From the NCBI RefSeq assembly GCF_019334805.1, contig NZ_CP079822.1, positions 310,001 through 374,000 on the forward strand: a stretch of DNA of 64,000 nucleotides, read 5' to 3'. The stretch comes from Rothia mucilaginosa (GTDB lineage: Bacteria; Actinomycetota; Actinomycetes; Actinomycetales; Micrococcaceae). Below, one piece after another: positions 34,243 through 42,943 of this stretch. Every line of letters begins with the position of its first letter. Position 1 is the first letter of the stretch. The notes beneath the pieces were generated by a model. It did not search any database, was not told the DNA's origin, and was given only the letters and a program-made list of their open reading frames with translations. The position numbers and the translations under genes are program-made.

Positions 34243-36339
34243 ATCGATGCTCTCAGCATCCAGCTGATGAGCACCCGCAATAATGAACTCCTTACGCGGA
34301 GCCACCTCAGAACCCATCAACAGAGAGAACGCACGCTCGGCAGCCTCCGCATCCTCAATGCGAATACGGCGCAGCATGCGATGACGCGGATCCATCGTCG
34401 TCTCAGCCAGCTGATCGGCGTCCATCTCACCCAGACCCTTATAACGCTGAATGGGTTCCTTATAGGACACCCCCTGCTCCCGCAGAGAATCCAGAAGCTC
34501 GTGCAGCTGCTTCTCCGAGTAGGTGTACACCATCTCGTTCGGCTTGCCGCGGCGCACCACCTCCACGCGATGCAGAGGCGGAACCGCAGCGTACACGCGA
34601 CCGGCCTCAATCAGCGGACGCATGTAACGGTAGAACAGAGTCAGCAGCAGGGTACGAATGTGGGCGCCGTCCACGTCCGCATCGGTCATCATAATGACCT
34701 TGCCGTAGCGGGCAGAGTCCAGATCAAAAGTACGGCCCGAACCGGCACCGATCACCTGAATCAGCGCCGCGCACTCGGCGTTCGCGAGCACATCGGTCAC
34801 CGAGGCACGCTGAGTGTTCAGGATCTTACCGCGAATCGGCAGCAGAGCCTGATACGAAGAAGAACGCGCCAGACGCGCAGTACCCAGCGCCGAGTCGCCC
34901 TCCACAATGAACAGCTCGGAGTGCTCAACATTGGTCGAACGGCAATCCACCAGCTTAGTGGGCATGGACGAAGACTCCAGCGCGGTCTTACGGCGCTGAG
35001 TTTCCTTATGGATGCGCGCCGAGACGCGGGTCTTCATCTCAGAGACGACCTTCTCGCACAGGGCGGTCGCCTGAGCCTTCTCGGCGCGGGCGGTCGACTC
35101 CAGGCGAGCCTTCAGCGCATCACCCACGACCTTCGACACAATCTGGCGAACCGCCGGGGTACCCAGAATCTCCTTGGTCTGCCCCTCAAACTGCGGCTCG
35201 GCAAGACGCACGGTCAGCACGGCGGTCAAGCCGGCGAGCACGTCGTCCTTCTCAATCTTGTCGTTACCCACCTTGTACTTGCGGGCATTATCGGCAAGGT
35301 GCTTGCGCATCACGCGCAGCAGGCCCTGCTCAAAACCGGTCGTGTGAGTACCGCCCTTGGGGGTGGCAATAATGTTCACGAAGCTGCGGACCGTCGTCTC
35401 GTAACCAATGCCCCAGCGCAGCGCAACGTCCACTTCGCAATCGCGCTCCACGTCGGTCAGCTGCGAGCGGCCGTCCTCACCCAGCACCGGCACGGTCTCG
35501 GTGAAAGATCCGCTGCCGCTAAAACGCCAGGTGTCGGTAATACGCTCATCGTGCGCCAGAAACTCGACGAACTCGCTAATGCCGCCGTCGTACTGGAAGA
35601 CTTCCTCGTGGGGCTCCAACTCGCCGGGGGTGCCGGGCAGTCGGCGCTCATCGCGGATGCAAATACGCAGACCCGGAATGAGGAACGCGGTCTGGCGCGC
35701 ACGAGCAGCCAAGTCCTCGTAGCTGAACTTAGCGTCGGGGGTGAAAATCTGCGGGTCAGCCCAATAGCGCACACGGGTGCCGGTCACGCCGCGCTTAGCG
35801 CGACCCACAATCTGCAGAGCATCAGTGCCCTCGGTTGCGGGAGTGAACGGATCTTCGGGCTTGGGGGTGCGGCCGGACTCAAAGAAGCCGGGAATGCCGT
35901 GGCGGAAGGACATCTGGTAGGTCTTCGAGCCACGGTCCACCTGCACGTCCAGGCGGGAAGACAGTGCGTTCACCACGGAAGCACCCACACCGTGCAAACC
36001 ACCGGACGCGTTATAGGAGCCGCCGCCAAACTTACCGCCGGCGTGCAGCTTGGTGAACACGACCTCGACACCGGACAGGCCGGTGCGCGGCTCAATGTCG
36101 GTGGGGATACCGCGGCCATCATCGCGTACCTCAACCGAACCGTCACGGTACAGAATGACCTGAATGGACTGGCCGAAACCGGCGAGCGCCTCATCCACCG
36201 AGTTGTCGATAATCTCCCAGAGGCAGTGCATCAGGCCGCGGGAGTCGGTGGAGCCAATGTACATGCCCGGGCGTTTGCGTACAGCTTCCAGACCTTCCAG
36301 CACGGAGAGGTGACGGGCGGTGTAGTTCGAAGACGCCAC
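34237..36339 (-). CDS. parE: DNA topoisomerase IV subunit B
   Basis: A 700-aa ATPase subunit of type IIA topoisomerase. GHKL motifs: IIDNSVDEALAG, VEVRDDGRGIP, GGLHGVGASVVNALS. The TOPRIM domain has FIVEGDSALGTARLAR and MMTDADVDGAHIRTLLL, and the C-terminus has PIQRYKGLGEMDADQL. In the TOPRIM Glu motif the usual EGDSAGGSA reads EGDSALGTA, as in the actinobacterial ParE branch. The start is a GTG at 36339 (VASSNYTARHL) because AAAGGA lies 8 bases before it; the frame runs further up without a ribosome site. It is unlinked to parC, 12 kb away on the other strand. Confidence 0.92.
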   Translation of the reverse strand: MASSNYTARHLSVLEGLEAVRKRPGMYIGSTDSRGLMHCLWEIIDNSVDEALAGFGQSIQVILYRDGSVEVRDDGRGIPTDIEPRTGLSGVEVVFTKLHAGGKFGGGSYNASGGLHGVGASVVNALSSRLDVQVDRGSKTYQMSFRHGIPGFFESGRTPKPEDPFTPATEGTDALQIVGRAKRGVTGTRVRYWADPQIFTPDAKFSYEDLAARARQTAFLIPGLRICIRDERRLPGTPGELEPHEEVFQYDGGISEFVEFLAHDERITDTWRFSGSGSFTETVPVLGEDGRSQLTDVERDCEVDVALRWGIGYETTVRSFVNIIATPKGGTHTTGFEQGLLRVMRKHLADNARKYKVGNDKIEKDDVLAGLTAVLTVRLAEPQFEGQTKEILGTPAVRQIVSKVVGDALKARLESTARAEKAQATALCEKVVSEMKTRVSARIHKETQRRKTALESSSMPTKLVDCRSTNVEHSELFIVEGDSALGTARLARSSSYQALLPIRGKILNTQRASVTDVLANAECAALIQVIGAGSGRTFDLDSARYGKVIMMTDADVDGAHIRTLLLTLFYRYMRPLIEAGRVYAAVPPLHRVEVVRRGKPNEMVYTYSEKQLHELLDSLREQGVSYKEPIQRYKGLGEMDADQLAETTMDPRHRMLRRIRIEDAEAAERAFSLLMGSEVAPRKEFIIAGAHQLDAESIDM

Positions 36340-36433
36340 GGGAATCCTTTCGGGTGAATATGTCTGCGGTGGTGAACGCGTGCCACCGGGCGGAGTGCGA
36401 GTCCGGCTCAAGTGCTACGGGGGCAGAACGACA

Positions 36434-36461
36434 GCGGGGCACGACGCGTGTCGTGCCCCGC
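36434..36461. terminator. Strong 12-bp hairpin between parE and the upstream membrane gene
   Basis: GCGGGGCACGAC / GTCGTGCCCCGC with a GCGT loop. There is no T-tract, so termination is uncertain. Confidence 0.5.
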
Positions 36462-36562
36462 AGAGCGTTCAACGTTCGGAACTCTATTCTAGCGTGGCTT
36501 GGGGAAAAGGGTGGTCAGGACGGTCACCGATGGTGCTGTGCCTGGTTCCCACGTTCACCCCG

Positions 36563-37792
36563 CTAGTGTGCCTCACCCGTGGCACGCGAGGAGCTCTCGT
36601 GACGGTTCGTGACCATGATATTGGACTTGAAGTAGAACTCTTCGGGAAGCTCATTCGTGACCGGACCGTGCGGGAACTCGCTGAGCTTCGGCACGAAGTA
36701 CCAGTCCATCAGCTCGCCGCTACTCTGCTTGAGCACGCGGCGTTCCCTCATGGCGTGGTGTACCTTGCGGCGCAGTCGCGGGCTGTCTTTCAGGGTGCTA
36801 GTGAAGACCCACGGAGTCTCGTAGCCCTCGACAATCGTGCCGAAGGTGATGCGCAGGTTGCCGTTCTCGTCAGCGTCCATCGTGAAGTCGCCGTCTGCGA
36901 TGTCGGTGAAGGCGAGCATCCAGCTGTGTCGGCGTTCGTAGCTTTCGCGGGTGGTCTGCAGCGCCGCAATGATGCGGTGGTCGACCAGCAGCTCCACCTT
37001 GCGTTCGGTGATTTCACCCAGACGAGCGTAGGAGCCGAAGGCTCGGTTTGCGCCGCTGCGGCGAGGCCACTTCGTCACCGCACCGTGCGGCACCTCCCCC
37101 GCAAAGGTGAAGGGGCCCGTCATGGTGCCGGGCAGACGCAGACGCTCAAACGGAGCCGTCGGCAGGAACGTTGTCAGCAGCTGGTCAGAGCTCACCGACT
37201 TACCCCAGCGTGCCATCTCAAAAACAGTCGGTTCGGGGCCCACCGGGTAGATGCGCGGCATCTTGCGCCCGAATTCGTCAAAACCGTCAATAAACTCACC
37301 GTTGGAGCTGTACCCGGGCATGGTCGCACCGAGCGGGCGAGTCCACGACCCCGAATACGGCTTGGTCAGGTGCGGGTTCTCCACCGGCAGGATGCAGGTG
37401 CGAGCGCCCAGGTAGGCGGGCATACGCGAGAGGTTACGCCAGGCGAACTTCGCGGCAACTGCTTCACGCCACCATATCGGGCGTTTGCCCGGGGTCTGCC
37501 CGCCCAGGCAGTGCATGAGCAACCAGAATCCAGCCCAGCCGAGGCAACCGGCGGCAACCACGCAGAAAATAATCGTCAGCACAGTGTGCAGGGTTCCGGT
37601 CGCCCAGATATTCGTGGCGATTAGAGCCATGAACGCCACCCACGCCGCCATGACGTACGGGCCGAGCGTAATCATCGGGTCGACCACCTTCACGGCGGCA
37701 ATGACGCGGCGGTTCAGTCCGCGCCACACGTAGGAGTACGCCCAGCATCCGGCGGCAAGGGCGAGTGCCATCAGCAGAAGAAGGATGAGCAT
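36563..37792 (-). CDS. Hypothetical membrane protein (409 aa)
   Basis: I do not recognise the family. Three hydrophobic segments lie in the first 100 residues (LILLLLMALALAAGCWAYSY; a second near 45-62; a third near 67-95), followed by about 300 soluble residues. The soluble part has FDEFGRKMPRIYPVGPEPTVFEMARWGKS and a beta-rich C-terminal region with HSWMLAFTDIADGDFTMDADENG. No catalytic motif is seen. The ATG at 37792 has GAAAGAGA 6 bases upstream and begins the first membrane segment, so it is preferred to 37846. The gene stands alone between hairpins on both sides. Confidence 0.7.
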   Translation of the reverse strand: MLILLLLMALALAAGCWAYSYVWRGLNRRVIAAVKVVDPMITLGPYVMAAWVAFMALIATNIWATGTLHTVLTIIFCVVAAGCLGWAGFWLLMHCLGGQTPGKRPIWWREAVAAKFAWRNLSRMPAYLGARTCILPVENPHLTKPYSGSWTRPLGATMPGYSSNGEFIDGFDEFGRKMPRIYPVGPEPTVFEMARWGKSVSSDQLLTTFLPTAPFERLRLPGTMTGPFTFAGEVPHGAVTKWPRRSGANRAFGSYARLGEITERKVELLVDHRIIAALQTTRESYERRHSWMLAFTDIADGDFTMDADENGNLRITFGTIVEGYETPWVFTSTLKDSPRLRRKVHHAMRERRVLKQSSGELMDWYFVPKLSEFPHGPVTNELPEEFYFKSNIMVTNRHESSSRATGEAH

Positions 37793-37882
37793 CAGTGTGT
37801 CTCTTTCGCTGCAGGTTTTTCTACCGCGGTCGGTGACAGCAAGCATCGGGCAGATGCAGCGTTGAAAGGCTCTTCAATAGCA

Positions 37883-37920
37883 AAACTCGCCTGCCGAAGG
37901 TACCTTCAACAGACGAGTTT
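37883..37920. terminator. Terminator-like inverted repeat upstream of rdgB end
   Basis: AAACTCG / CGAGTTT outer stem with CTG/CAG and a central GAAGGTACCTTC palindrome. A-rich and T-rich ends on the two sides allow action in both directions. Confidence 0.55.
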
Positions 37921-38088
37921 CTTTGGTGTCACTAACCTTGAGGTAAAGCTTCTCACACTATTGTGCCTTTAATTGGTATCCCTGTGGGGGATTTTAGAGG
38001 GATGCGTGAAAAAATCGCACCCAACCCCGCATTTTCACCCAACAGAGAGGCACAGTCAGAGCGGCACAGCGAGTACGCTCTGGCGCCT

Positions 38089-38118
38089 CAGCGACGGTTT
38101 TAGACAGCGGTTTTAGGA
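38089..38118. repeat. 14-16-bp tandem duplication over the rdgB stop codon
   Basis: CAGCGACGGTTTTAGA is followed by CAGCGGTTTTAGGA. On the minus strand both carry TCCTAAAACCGCTG-like text including the TAA stop. Confidence 0.75.
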
Positions 38119-38769
38119 GACCAGCGCGGCAGCAATCTGAGGAATCAGCGCCTCAAAAGCACGCGCACGGTGGCTAATCGAGTTCTTAATTTCGGAGGGA
38201 ATCTCAGCGCAAGACTTGCCAGCGTACTGCCCCTCGTACAGGGCGTTCTCACCGTTCAGCTCCACGGGGCGCAGGATCGGGTCGTAGCCGAAGCCGCCCT
38301 CCCCCGCCGGTGCGGTCAGCAGCTCGCCGGGCAGCTCGCCGTACTCGACCGCCTCAAAACCGTTCGGGGAGGCAACCGACGCCGCGCAGCAGAACTTCGC
38401 GCCGCGGTGCTCGGCAGAAATATCGCTCAGCTGAGCCAGCAGCAGGTTCAGGTTCGCGGTGTCATCACCGTGGCTACCCGCCCAGCGTGCCGAGAAAATA
38501 CCGGGAGCGCCATTGAGCACATCCACCGACAGGCCGGAATCGTCAGCAATAGCGACCAGACCGGTTGCCTCGGCAACAGCGCGCGCCTTCAGCAGGGAGT
38601 TCTCAGCGAAGGTCACGCCGGTTTCGGGAACGTCGGGGGCGTTCACGCTGGAGGCGTCAACCACCTGGGTGTCAACGTCCAGGCCGTCAATGCGTCCGCG
38701 CAGAATTTCGCGCAGTTCCTTGAGCTTGCCCTTATTGTGGCTTGCCAGAACAATCTTTGCGTCTGCCAT
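38113..38769 (-). CDS. rdgB: XTP/dITP diphosphatase (RdgB/Ham1)
   Basis: A 218-aa house-cleaning enzyme that hydrolyses dITP, dXTP and related deaminated purine triphosphates to monophosphates. Family motifs: LASHNKGKLKELREIL at the N-terminus, TFAENSLLKARA with the catalytic Glu, ADDSGLSVDVLNGAPGIFSARWAG, and GGFGYDPI. The C-terminal SHRARAFEAL is the usual nucleotide-contact end. It is the last gene of the murI-MBL-rph-rdgB run, 38 bases after rph, with AAGGAGAAAC before the ATG. Confidence 0.95.
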   Translation of the reverse strand: MADAKIVLASHNKGKLKELREILRGRIDGLDVDTQVVDASSVNAPDVPETGVTFAENSLLKARAVAEATGLVAIADDSGLSVDVLNGAPGIFSARWAGSHGDDTANLNLLLAQLSDISAEHRGAKFCCAASVASPNGFEAVEYGELPGELLTAPAGEGGFGYDPILRPVELNGENALYEGQYAGKSCAEIPSEIKNSISHRARAFEALIPQIAAALVS

Positions 38770-38807
38770 AGTTTCTCCTTGTCGACGGAACTAATTACTG
38801 GGACGGG

Positions 38808-39539
38808 TTAGTGTGCCAGTGCTTCACGCTGAATCTGAGCCAGTTCAGCGGTGCCTTCCAGCGCCAGGTCGAGCAGGCTGTTGAGCTCGTCGCGGTCGAA
38901 AGGCGCGCCCTCGGCGGTGCCCTGAACCTCAACGAACTTGCCGCTGCCGGTGACGACCACGTTCATGTCGGTCTCGGCGCGAACGTCTTCGGTGTAGGGC
39001 AGGTCCAGCATGGGGGTGCCGTCAATAATGCCCACCGAAATTGCGGACACCGAATCGATCAGCGGGTTCGCCTTAGCGGGCAGAATCTTCTGCTCCTTCG
39101 CCCAAGAAATAGCATCAGCCAGCGCCACGTACGCGCCGGTGATGGAGGCGGTGCGGGTGCCGCCGTCAGCCTGCAGAACGTCACAGTCGAGCACGATGGT
39201 GTTCTCGCCCAGCTCATCCATGTTGATGACCGCACGCAGGGAGCGACCAATCAGGCGAGAAATCTCGTGGGTGCGGCCACCCACGCGGCCCTTCAGCGAC
39301 TCGCGAGAAGAACGGGTGTTGGTGGCGCGCGGCAGCATCGCGTACTCGGCGGTCACCCAGCCCTTACCCTCGCCCTTGAGCCAGCGCGGCACGCCCTCGG
39401 TGAAGGATGCGGTGCACAGCACGCGGGTGTTGCCGAACTCGATGAGGGCGGAACCCTCAGCGTTGCGGGACCAGCCGCGGGTAATGGTGATGGGGCGCAG
39501 TTCGTTGAGGGCGCGGCCGTCTTCGCGGGTTGCAGTCAT
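38808..39539 (-). CDS. rph: Ribonuclease PH
   Basis: A 243-aa phosphorolytic 3'-5' exoribonuclease that trims tRNA 3' ends. Diagnostic parts: [37 protein letters not shown] and the [24 protein letters not shown] block, then [23 protein letters not shown] with the catalytic Asp pair. It is full length. An AAGGAGAACC Shine-Dalgarno sequence precedes the ATG. It lies between the MBL-fold gene and rdgB, as in M. tuberculosis Rv1339-Rv1341. Confidence 0.96.
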   Translation of the reverse strand: MTATREDGRALNELRPITITRGWSRNAEGSALIEFGNTRVLCTASFTEGVPRWLKGEGKGWVTAEYAMLPRATNTRSSRESLKGRVGGRTHEISRLIGRSLRAVINMDELGENTIVLDCDVLQADGGTRTASITGAYVALADAISWAKEQKILPAKANPLIDSVSAISVGIIDGTPMLDLPYTEDVRAETDMNVVVTGSGKFVEVQGTAEGAPFDRDELNSLLDLALEGTAELAQIQREALAH

Positions 39540-39628
39540 GGGTTCTCCTTGGGTCTGTCTGCGGGGTCTGTGTCTGTCTGTTGAATCTGTGTTAGCTGGC
39601 GCGAAAGGCGTGTACCGGGGTTGTTATA

Positions 39629-39691
39629 CCTAGCCCAGCTCAGATTTAGCCTAGTCCAGCTCAGGCTTCGCCTAATCTAGCTCGGGCTTAG
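39629..39691. repeat. Three 21-bp tandem copies of the MBL-fold gene end
   Basis: Copies start at 39629, 39650 and 39671. The last contains the real stop (39672-39674). In frame on the minus strand they read KPELD-stop, KPELD-stop and KSELG-stop, with synonymous changes in the Leu and Asp codons between the first two. Confidence 0.9.
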
Positions 39692-40565
39692 GGAGCGCAA
39701 TCGCGGTGTTCAGCGGCGGGTCGAGCACCTCCACCACATTCAGGGTGGACGTGACCGGGTTAGCCTCCGTCGGGCGCGGGTAGATGCGGTAGCTTGCCGC
39801 CATTTCGGCAATGCCGACCGGACCGGAGAAGGCACTACGCGCCTCCGCGTAGGCGATGTCCGGGTCGTTCCACACGGGCAGGTGGGTCAGCAGCAGGTTA
39901 CGCACGCCCGCCTCCGTGGCGGCCTCGCCGGCGCGCTTGCCGGTCAGGTGAATACCGCGCAGAGCGTCGTCACGGCCCTCCTGGTAGGCCGCCTCGCAGA
40001 GGAACAGGTCAGCACCGCGCGCAGCCTTGACCAGGCCCTCGCACAGGTCGGTATCGCCCGAGTACGAGAACACGGTGTGACCCTCGCGGTCGTTGCAGGT
40101 GATGCGCAGCGCGTACGGGTCCTTCGAGGGGTGAACCACACGGAACGGCTCCACGCGGAAGGGACCAATCTGTACGGGCTCACCCTCAGTCCAGGTGTGG
40201 TACTCGAACTCGGTGCTCATGCCCGGCTCCGGGTCCAGGCCGTGAGTCGCCGAAAGGTACTCGTTAATCGCGGCGGGGCCGTATAGCGGAATGCGGCCCT
40301 TGGGCCAGCCGCGCGGATCCCACTTGACCGCCACGTGCAGACCGGACAGGTCGATGCAGTGGTCCGGGTGCAGGTGCGAAATCAGAATCGCGTCGATATC
40401 GCTCAGGTCGATATGGCGCTGGAGCATGCCGAGGGAGCCGTTGCCCATGTCCATGATGATGCGCCAGGTTCGACCCGCGAAGTCCGTGGCGGTGAGCATG
40501 TAGCAACTAGCCGGTGAGACGGGGCCGGGAAAGGAGCCCGTGCAACCGATAACGGTTAGACGCAT
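39672..40565 (-). CDS. MBL-fold metallohydrolase (Rv1339-like, putative cyclic nucleotide phosphodiesterase)
   Basis: A 297-aa metallo-beta-lactamase-fold protein. The metal motif is [11 protein letters not shown] (HxHxDH, about residues 63-73). Further ligands are [12 protein letters not shown] (Asp) and a His in LLTHLPVW. It lacks the RNA-contact additions of RNase Z and is closest in place and look to Rv1339, which has been reported to hydrolyse cAMP in mycobacteria; the substrate here is inferred only. Its ATG overlaps the murI end by 10 bases, so the genes are translationally coupled. Its C-terminal five codons plus stop are present three times in tandem (see repeat). Confidence 0.85.
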   Translation of the reverse strand: MRLTVIGCTGSFPGPVSPASCYMLTATDFAGRTWRIIMDMGNGSLGMLQRHIDLSDIDAILISHLHPDHCIDLSGLHVAVKWDPRGWPKGRIPLYGPAAINEYLSATHGLDPEPGMSTEFEYHTWTEGEPVQIGPFRVEPFRVVHPSKDPYALRITCNDREGHTVFSYSGDTDLCEGLVKAARGADLFLCEAAYQEGRDDALRGIHLTGKRAGEAATEAGVRNLLLTHLPVWNDPDIAYAEARSAFSGPVGIAEMAASYRIYPRPTEANPVTSTLNVVEVLDPPLNTAIALPKPELD

Positions 40566-41608
40566 GAGGTGTCGTCCTTAGGGGTGGTGCCGGAAAATTC
40601 GGTGCCCGCGACAGTGTGTGCTGCCTCTGCAGGATCTGCCGATTCGTCGAGGGTGATGCTGCGGTGTGCCGCAAGCATTTCGGGGGTGAGTGCCGCAAGC
40701 GAGCCGGTCGGGTAGCGTTCAGCCACGGAGCTGGTGTGGCGAACGTTGGTGACCTCGGGGCCGAGGAAGCGGCGCGCCAGCTGCGAGAACGTCTCAGATT
40801 CGCCGGTGGCGAGGAATTCGTGGTGCGGGTTTTCCTCGGGGACCGGGCTTTCAATGGCGTGGTTGAGCAGTTCGCGGTACACGTCCTTCGCGGTCTCATC
40901 CGCGGAGGAAACCAGGGTGACATCCTCACCCATAATGTAGGAAATCACGCCGGCCAGCAGCGGGTAGTGGGTACAGCCGAGCACGAGGGTGTCCACGCCG
41001 GCATCCTTGAGCGGCTGCAGGTACTCGCGGGCGGTCTCCAGCAGCTCGGGGCCGGAGGTAATGCCCTTCTCCACGAACTCCACGAAGCGCGGGCACGCCA
41101 CCGAGTGCACCTCAAGGTTCGGGGTGATCGCGAAAGTGTCCTCGTAGGCGCGGGAGGTGACGGTCGCCTCGGTTGCAATCACGCCGATCTTGCGGTTGCG
41201 GGTTGCGGCGAGCGCACGGCGGGCGGCGGGCTGAATCACCTCAATGACGGGGATGCCGTACTGGCGGGTGTAGCGTTCGCGGGCGTCGCGGAGCACCGCT
41301 GCGGAGGCGGTGTTGCAGGCGATGACGAGCATTTTCACGCCGGAGTCGACGAGTTCGTCCATGATGCGCAGGGCATTGGCGCGTACTTCTGCGATTTTGA
41401 GGGGGCCGTAGGGGCCGTGGGCGGTGTCGCCGACGTAAATGATGCGTTCGTGAGGCAGCTGGTCCATGATGGCGCGTGCCACGGTGAGTCCGCCAACGCC
41501 GGAGTCGAAGACGCCGATGGGTGCCGCGGCGGTGGGGCCTACGGGCGCGGGGCTTCCCCAGGGGGTGCGGGCACGGTAGGGATTGGTTGCATCAATGCTG
41601 TCACTCAT
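40556..41608 (-). CDS. murI: Glutamate racemase
   Basis: A 350-aa cofactor-independent racemase that makes D-glutamate for peptidoglycan. [14 protein letters not shown] (34-47) is followed by the two catalytic cysteines C98 in [10 protein letters not shown] and C212 in LGCTHYPLL. The N-terminus has about 30 extra Pro/Ala residues, and a C-terminal extension of about 60 residues after the racemase fold is rich in Thr/Ser/Glu. A weak AGGTG precedes the ATG. It heads a coupled run with the MBL gene, 154 bases after DUF2017. Confidence 0.95.
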   Translation of the reverse strand: MSDSIDATNPYRARTPWGSPAPVGPTAAAPIGVFDSGVGGLTVARAIMDQLPHERIIYVGDTAHGPYGPLKIAEVRANALRIMDELVDSGVKMLVIACNTASAAVLRDARERYTRQYGIPVIEVIQPAARRALAATRNRKIGVIATEATVTSRAYEDTFAITPNLEVHSVACPRFVEFVEKGITSGPELLETAREYLQPLKDAGVDTLVLGCTHYPLLAGVISYIMGEDVTLVSSADETAKDVYRELLNHAIESPVPEENPHHEFLATGESETFSQLARRFLGPEVTNVRHTSSVAERYPTGSLAALTPEMLAAHRSITLDESADPAEAAHTVAGTEFSGTTPKDDTSCV

Positions 41609-41703
41609 GTGTCACCTACACTTCGTTATCGGTCGGGTACCACGTTCTATGCTAACTCGCTAAGGTTACCCTTTTAGTCCGTTGAGCGGTTAGATGAGTC
41701 GAG

Positions 41704-41721
41704 AACCACCATTATGTGGTT
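41704..41721. repeat. Hairpin AACCAC-CATTAT-GTGGTT downstream of DUF2017
   Basis: Perfect 6-bp stem with the loop CATTAT, preceded by GAG. The core resembles the long inverted repeat at 818-882 (CCACCATTATTGTGG). Confidence 0.6.
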
Positions 41722-41762
41722 GTATATGACGATAGTTTGAAGGGGAATTTGAAAAATTCGTT

Positions 41763-42395
41763 CTATTCTTGCTCGTTTGCCCCGCCATTTGCCCCGCCAA
41801 ATACTCCGCCGGACTTTTCCTCTTCTTCATCGTCCAGCCCGTCGAGCATGGCGAGCATGAGCGAGTCCTGAACCCAGGAGACGAAGTTGTACACCACGGC
41901 CATGTACTCTTCTTGGGTCTCGATCTCGGAAGGGTCGGTGAACGCCGCAATATCTTCTGCGGTGTCTTCGTCCACGATGTAGAGGCGGTCGGCGAGCACC
42001 AAGCGGATATCGCCGAGCGCAGCAGCCCAAGCGCGGGCGTGTTCTTCGTTCAGGCGCAGGTCGCTGGACTCAATGTCGAAGGCGAGCATTGCGAGGTTCG
42101 CGCGTTTAGTTTCGCGCAGGTCGCGTTCGGTATAGCGGCGGTATTCGGTGGCGGCCTCGTCGTCACTGCTTGCGGCGGGTAGCAGGCGTGCTACGGCACT
42201 GTCGGCGGGGATAGTGGGGTTTTCGGTGATGCCGACCAGCGCCTCCAACGGGTCGACGGTGCCGCCGTCGGCGGTGGTATCTGCCGGGCGCAGTAGCGCG
42301 CGCACGTCTTCGGCGAGTTCGCGAATCAGGTCACGTTCGGCGGGTTCGAAGGAGGCGGTGTAGCCTCCGGGGGTGCGGCGGAAGGGTCGCGCCAT
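41763..42395 (-). CDS. DUF2017 protein
   Basis: A 210-aa helical, acidic cytosolic protein of an actinobacterial family always next to clpS. It starts MARPFRRTPGGYTASFEPAERDLIRELAEDVRALL, and the C-terminal half has DIRLVLADRLYIVDED and a VYNFVSWVQDSLMLAML helix. The last 25 residues are Gly/Asn/Glu-rich and not conserved. Its ATG shares one base with the clpS stop (TAATG), so it is translationally coupled to clpS. A role with the Clp protease is suggested by place only. Confidence 0.88.
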   Translation of the reverse strand: MARPFRRTPGGYTASFEPAERDLIRELAEDVRALLRPADTTADGGTVDPLEALVGITENPTIPADSAVARLLPAASSDDEAATEYRRYTERDLRETKRANLAMLAFDIESSDLRLNEEHARAWAAALGDIRLVLADRLYIVDEDTAEDIAAFTDPSEIETQEEYMAVVYNFVSWVQDSLMLAMLDGLDDEEEEKSGGVFGGANGGANEQE

Positions 42396-42715
42396 TAGTT
42401 TTCTACTTTCTCGAAGGTTGCCAGCAGGCCCCAGGCGTGCATTGCCTGGGTGTGTTTTTCGGCGTCTTCGCGGGAGCCGGTGAAGACGATTGCCTTGCCG
42501 TTGTTGTGCACCTGCAGCATGAGTTCTTCGGCGCGGGCACGGGAGTAGCCAAAGTGGCTACGGAAAACGTAGGACACGTAGGTCATGAGGTTGACGGGGT
42601 CGTTCCAGACGATGACGTTCCAGGGGATGTCTGCGGCGAGGATGTTCTCCAGGGCGGTGTCGAGGTCGGTGTCCTCGAGGGTTCCGGTGGAGAGGGTCAC
42701 GGCGGTAGTGTTCAT
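42395..42715 (-). CDS. clpS: ATP-dependent Clp protease adaptor ClpS
   Basis: A 106-aa N-degron adaptor. The core starts IPWNVIVWNDPVNLMTYVSYVF (about residues 31-52, the N-D-P substrate pocket) and continues LMLQVHNNGKAIVFTGSREDAEKHTQAMHAWGLLATFE, which contacts the ClpA/ClpC N-domain. It delivers proteins with bulky N-terminal residues to ClpCP. An AAGGAAACC Shine-Dalgarno sequence precedes the ATG. It is divergent from pncB. Confidence 0.95.
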   Translation of the reverse strand: MNTTAVTLSTGTLEDTDLDTALENILAADIPWNVIVWNDPVNLMTYVSYVFRSHFGYSRARAEELMLQVHNNGKAIVFTGSREDAEKHTQAMHAWGLLATFEKVEN

Positions 42716-42931
42716 TGGTTTCCTTTGCGGCCGGTTCCCTTTGATTATACGGGCGGGTATGTGTTGCCCCTGTGTGGCCCCTGTGTTCGTCCTGCGCTAC
42801 TGCGGTGTTCGTCCTGTACTGCTCCCGCACAGAGTGCTGGTAATTTGTCATACTACAGTACTTAGAGTCAAGAATACTTTATGTAGTGATTGACACGCCG
42901 ACTCAAGAGGAAAAATACCCTAATCCCCCAC

Positions 42932-42937
42932 TACAAT
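42932..42937 (+). promoter_or_regulatory. -10 element (TACAAT) for a leaderless pncB transcript
   Basis: TACAAT is followed by AAACAC and then the ATG at 42944; no Shine-Dalgarno sequence exists. Transcription would start at or next to the A of ATG. An upstream region with ACTACA / TGTAGT arms (42853-42888) could hold an operator. Confidence 0.5.
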
Positions 42938-42943
42938 AAACAC

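Noticed and set aside
42853-42888. NAD-regulator operator before pncB
   Set aside because: Only the outer six bases (ACTACA / TGTAGT) are symmetric; the inner part does not pair, so it is too weak for a call.
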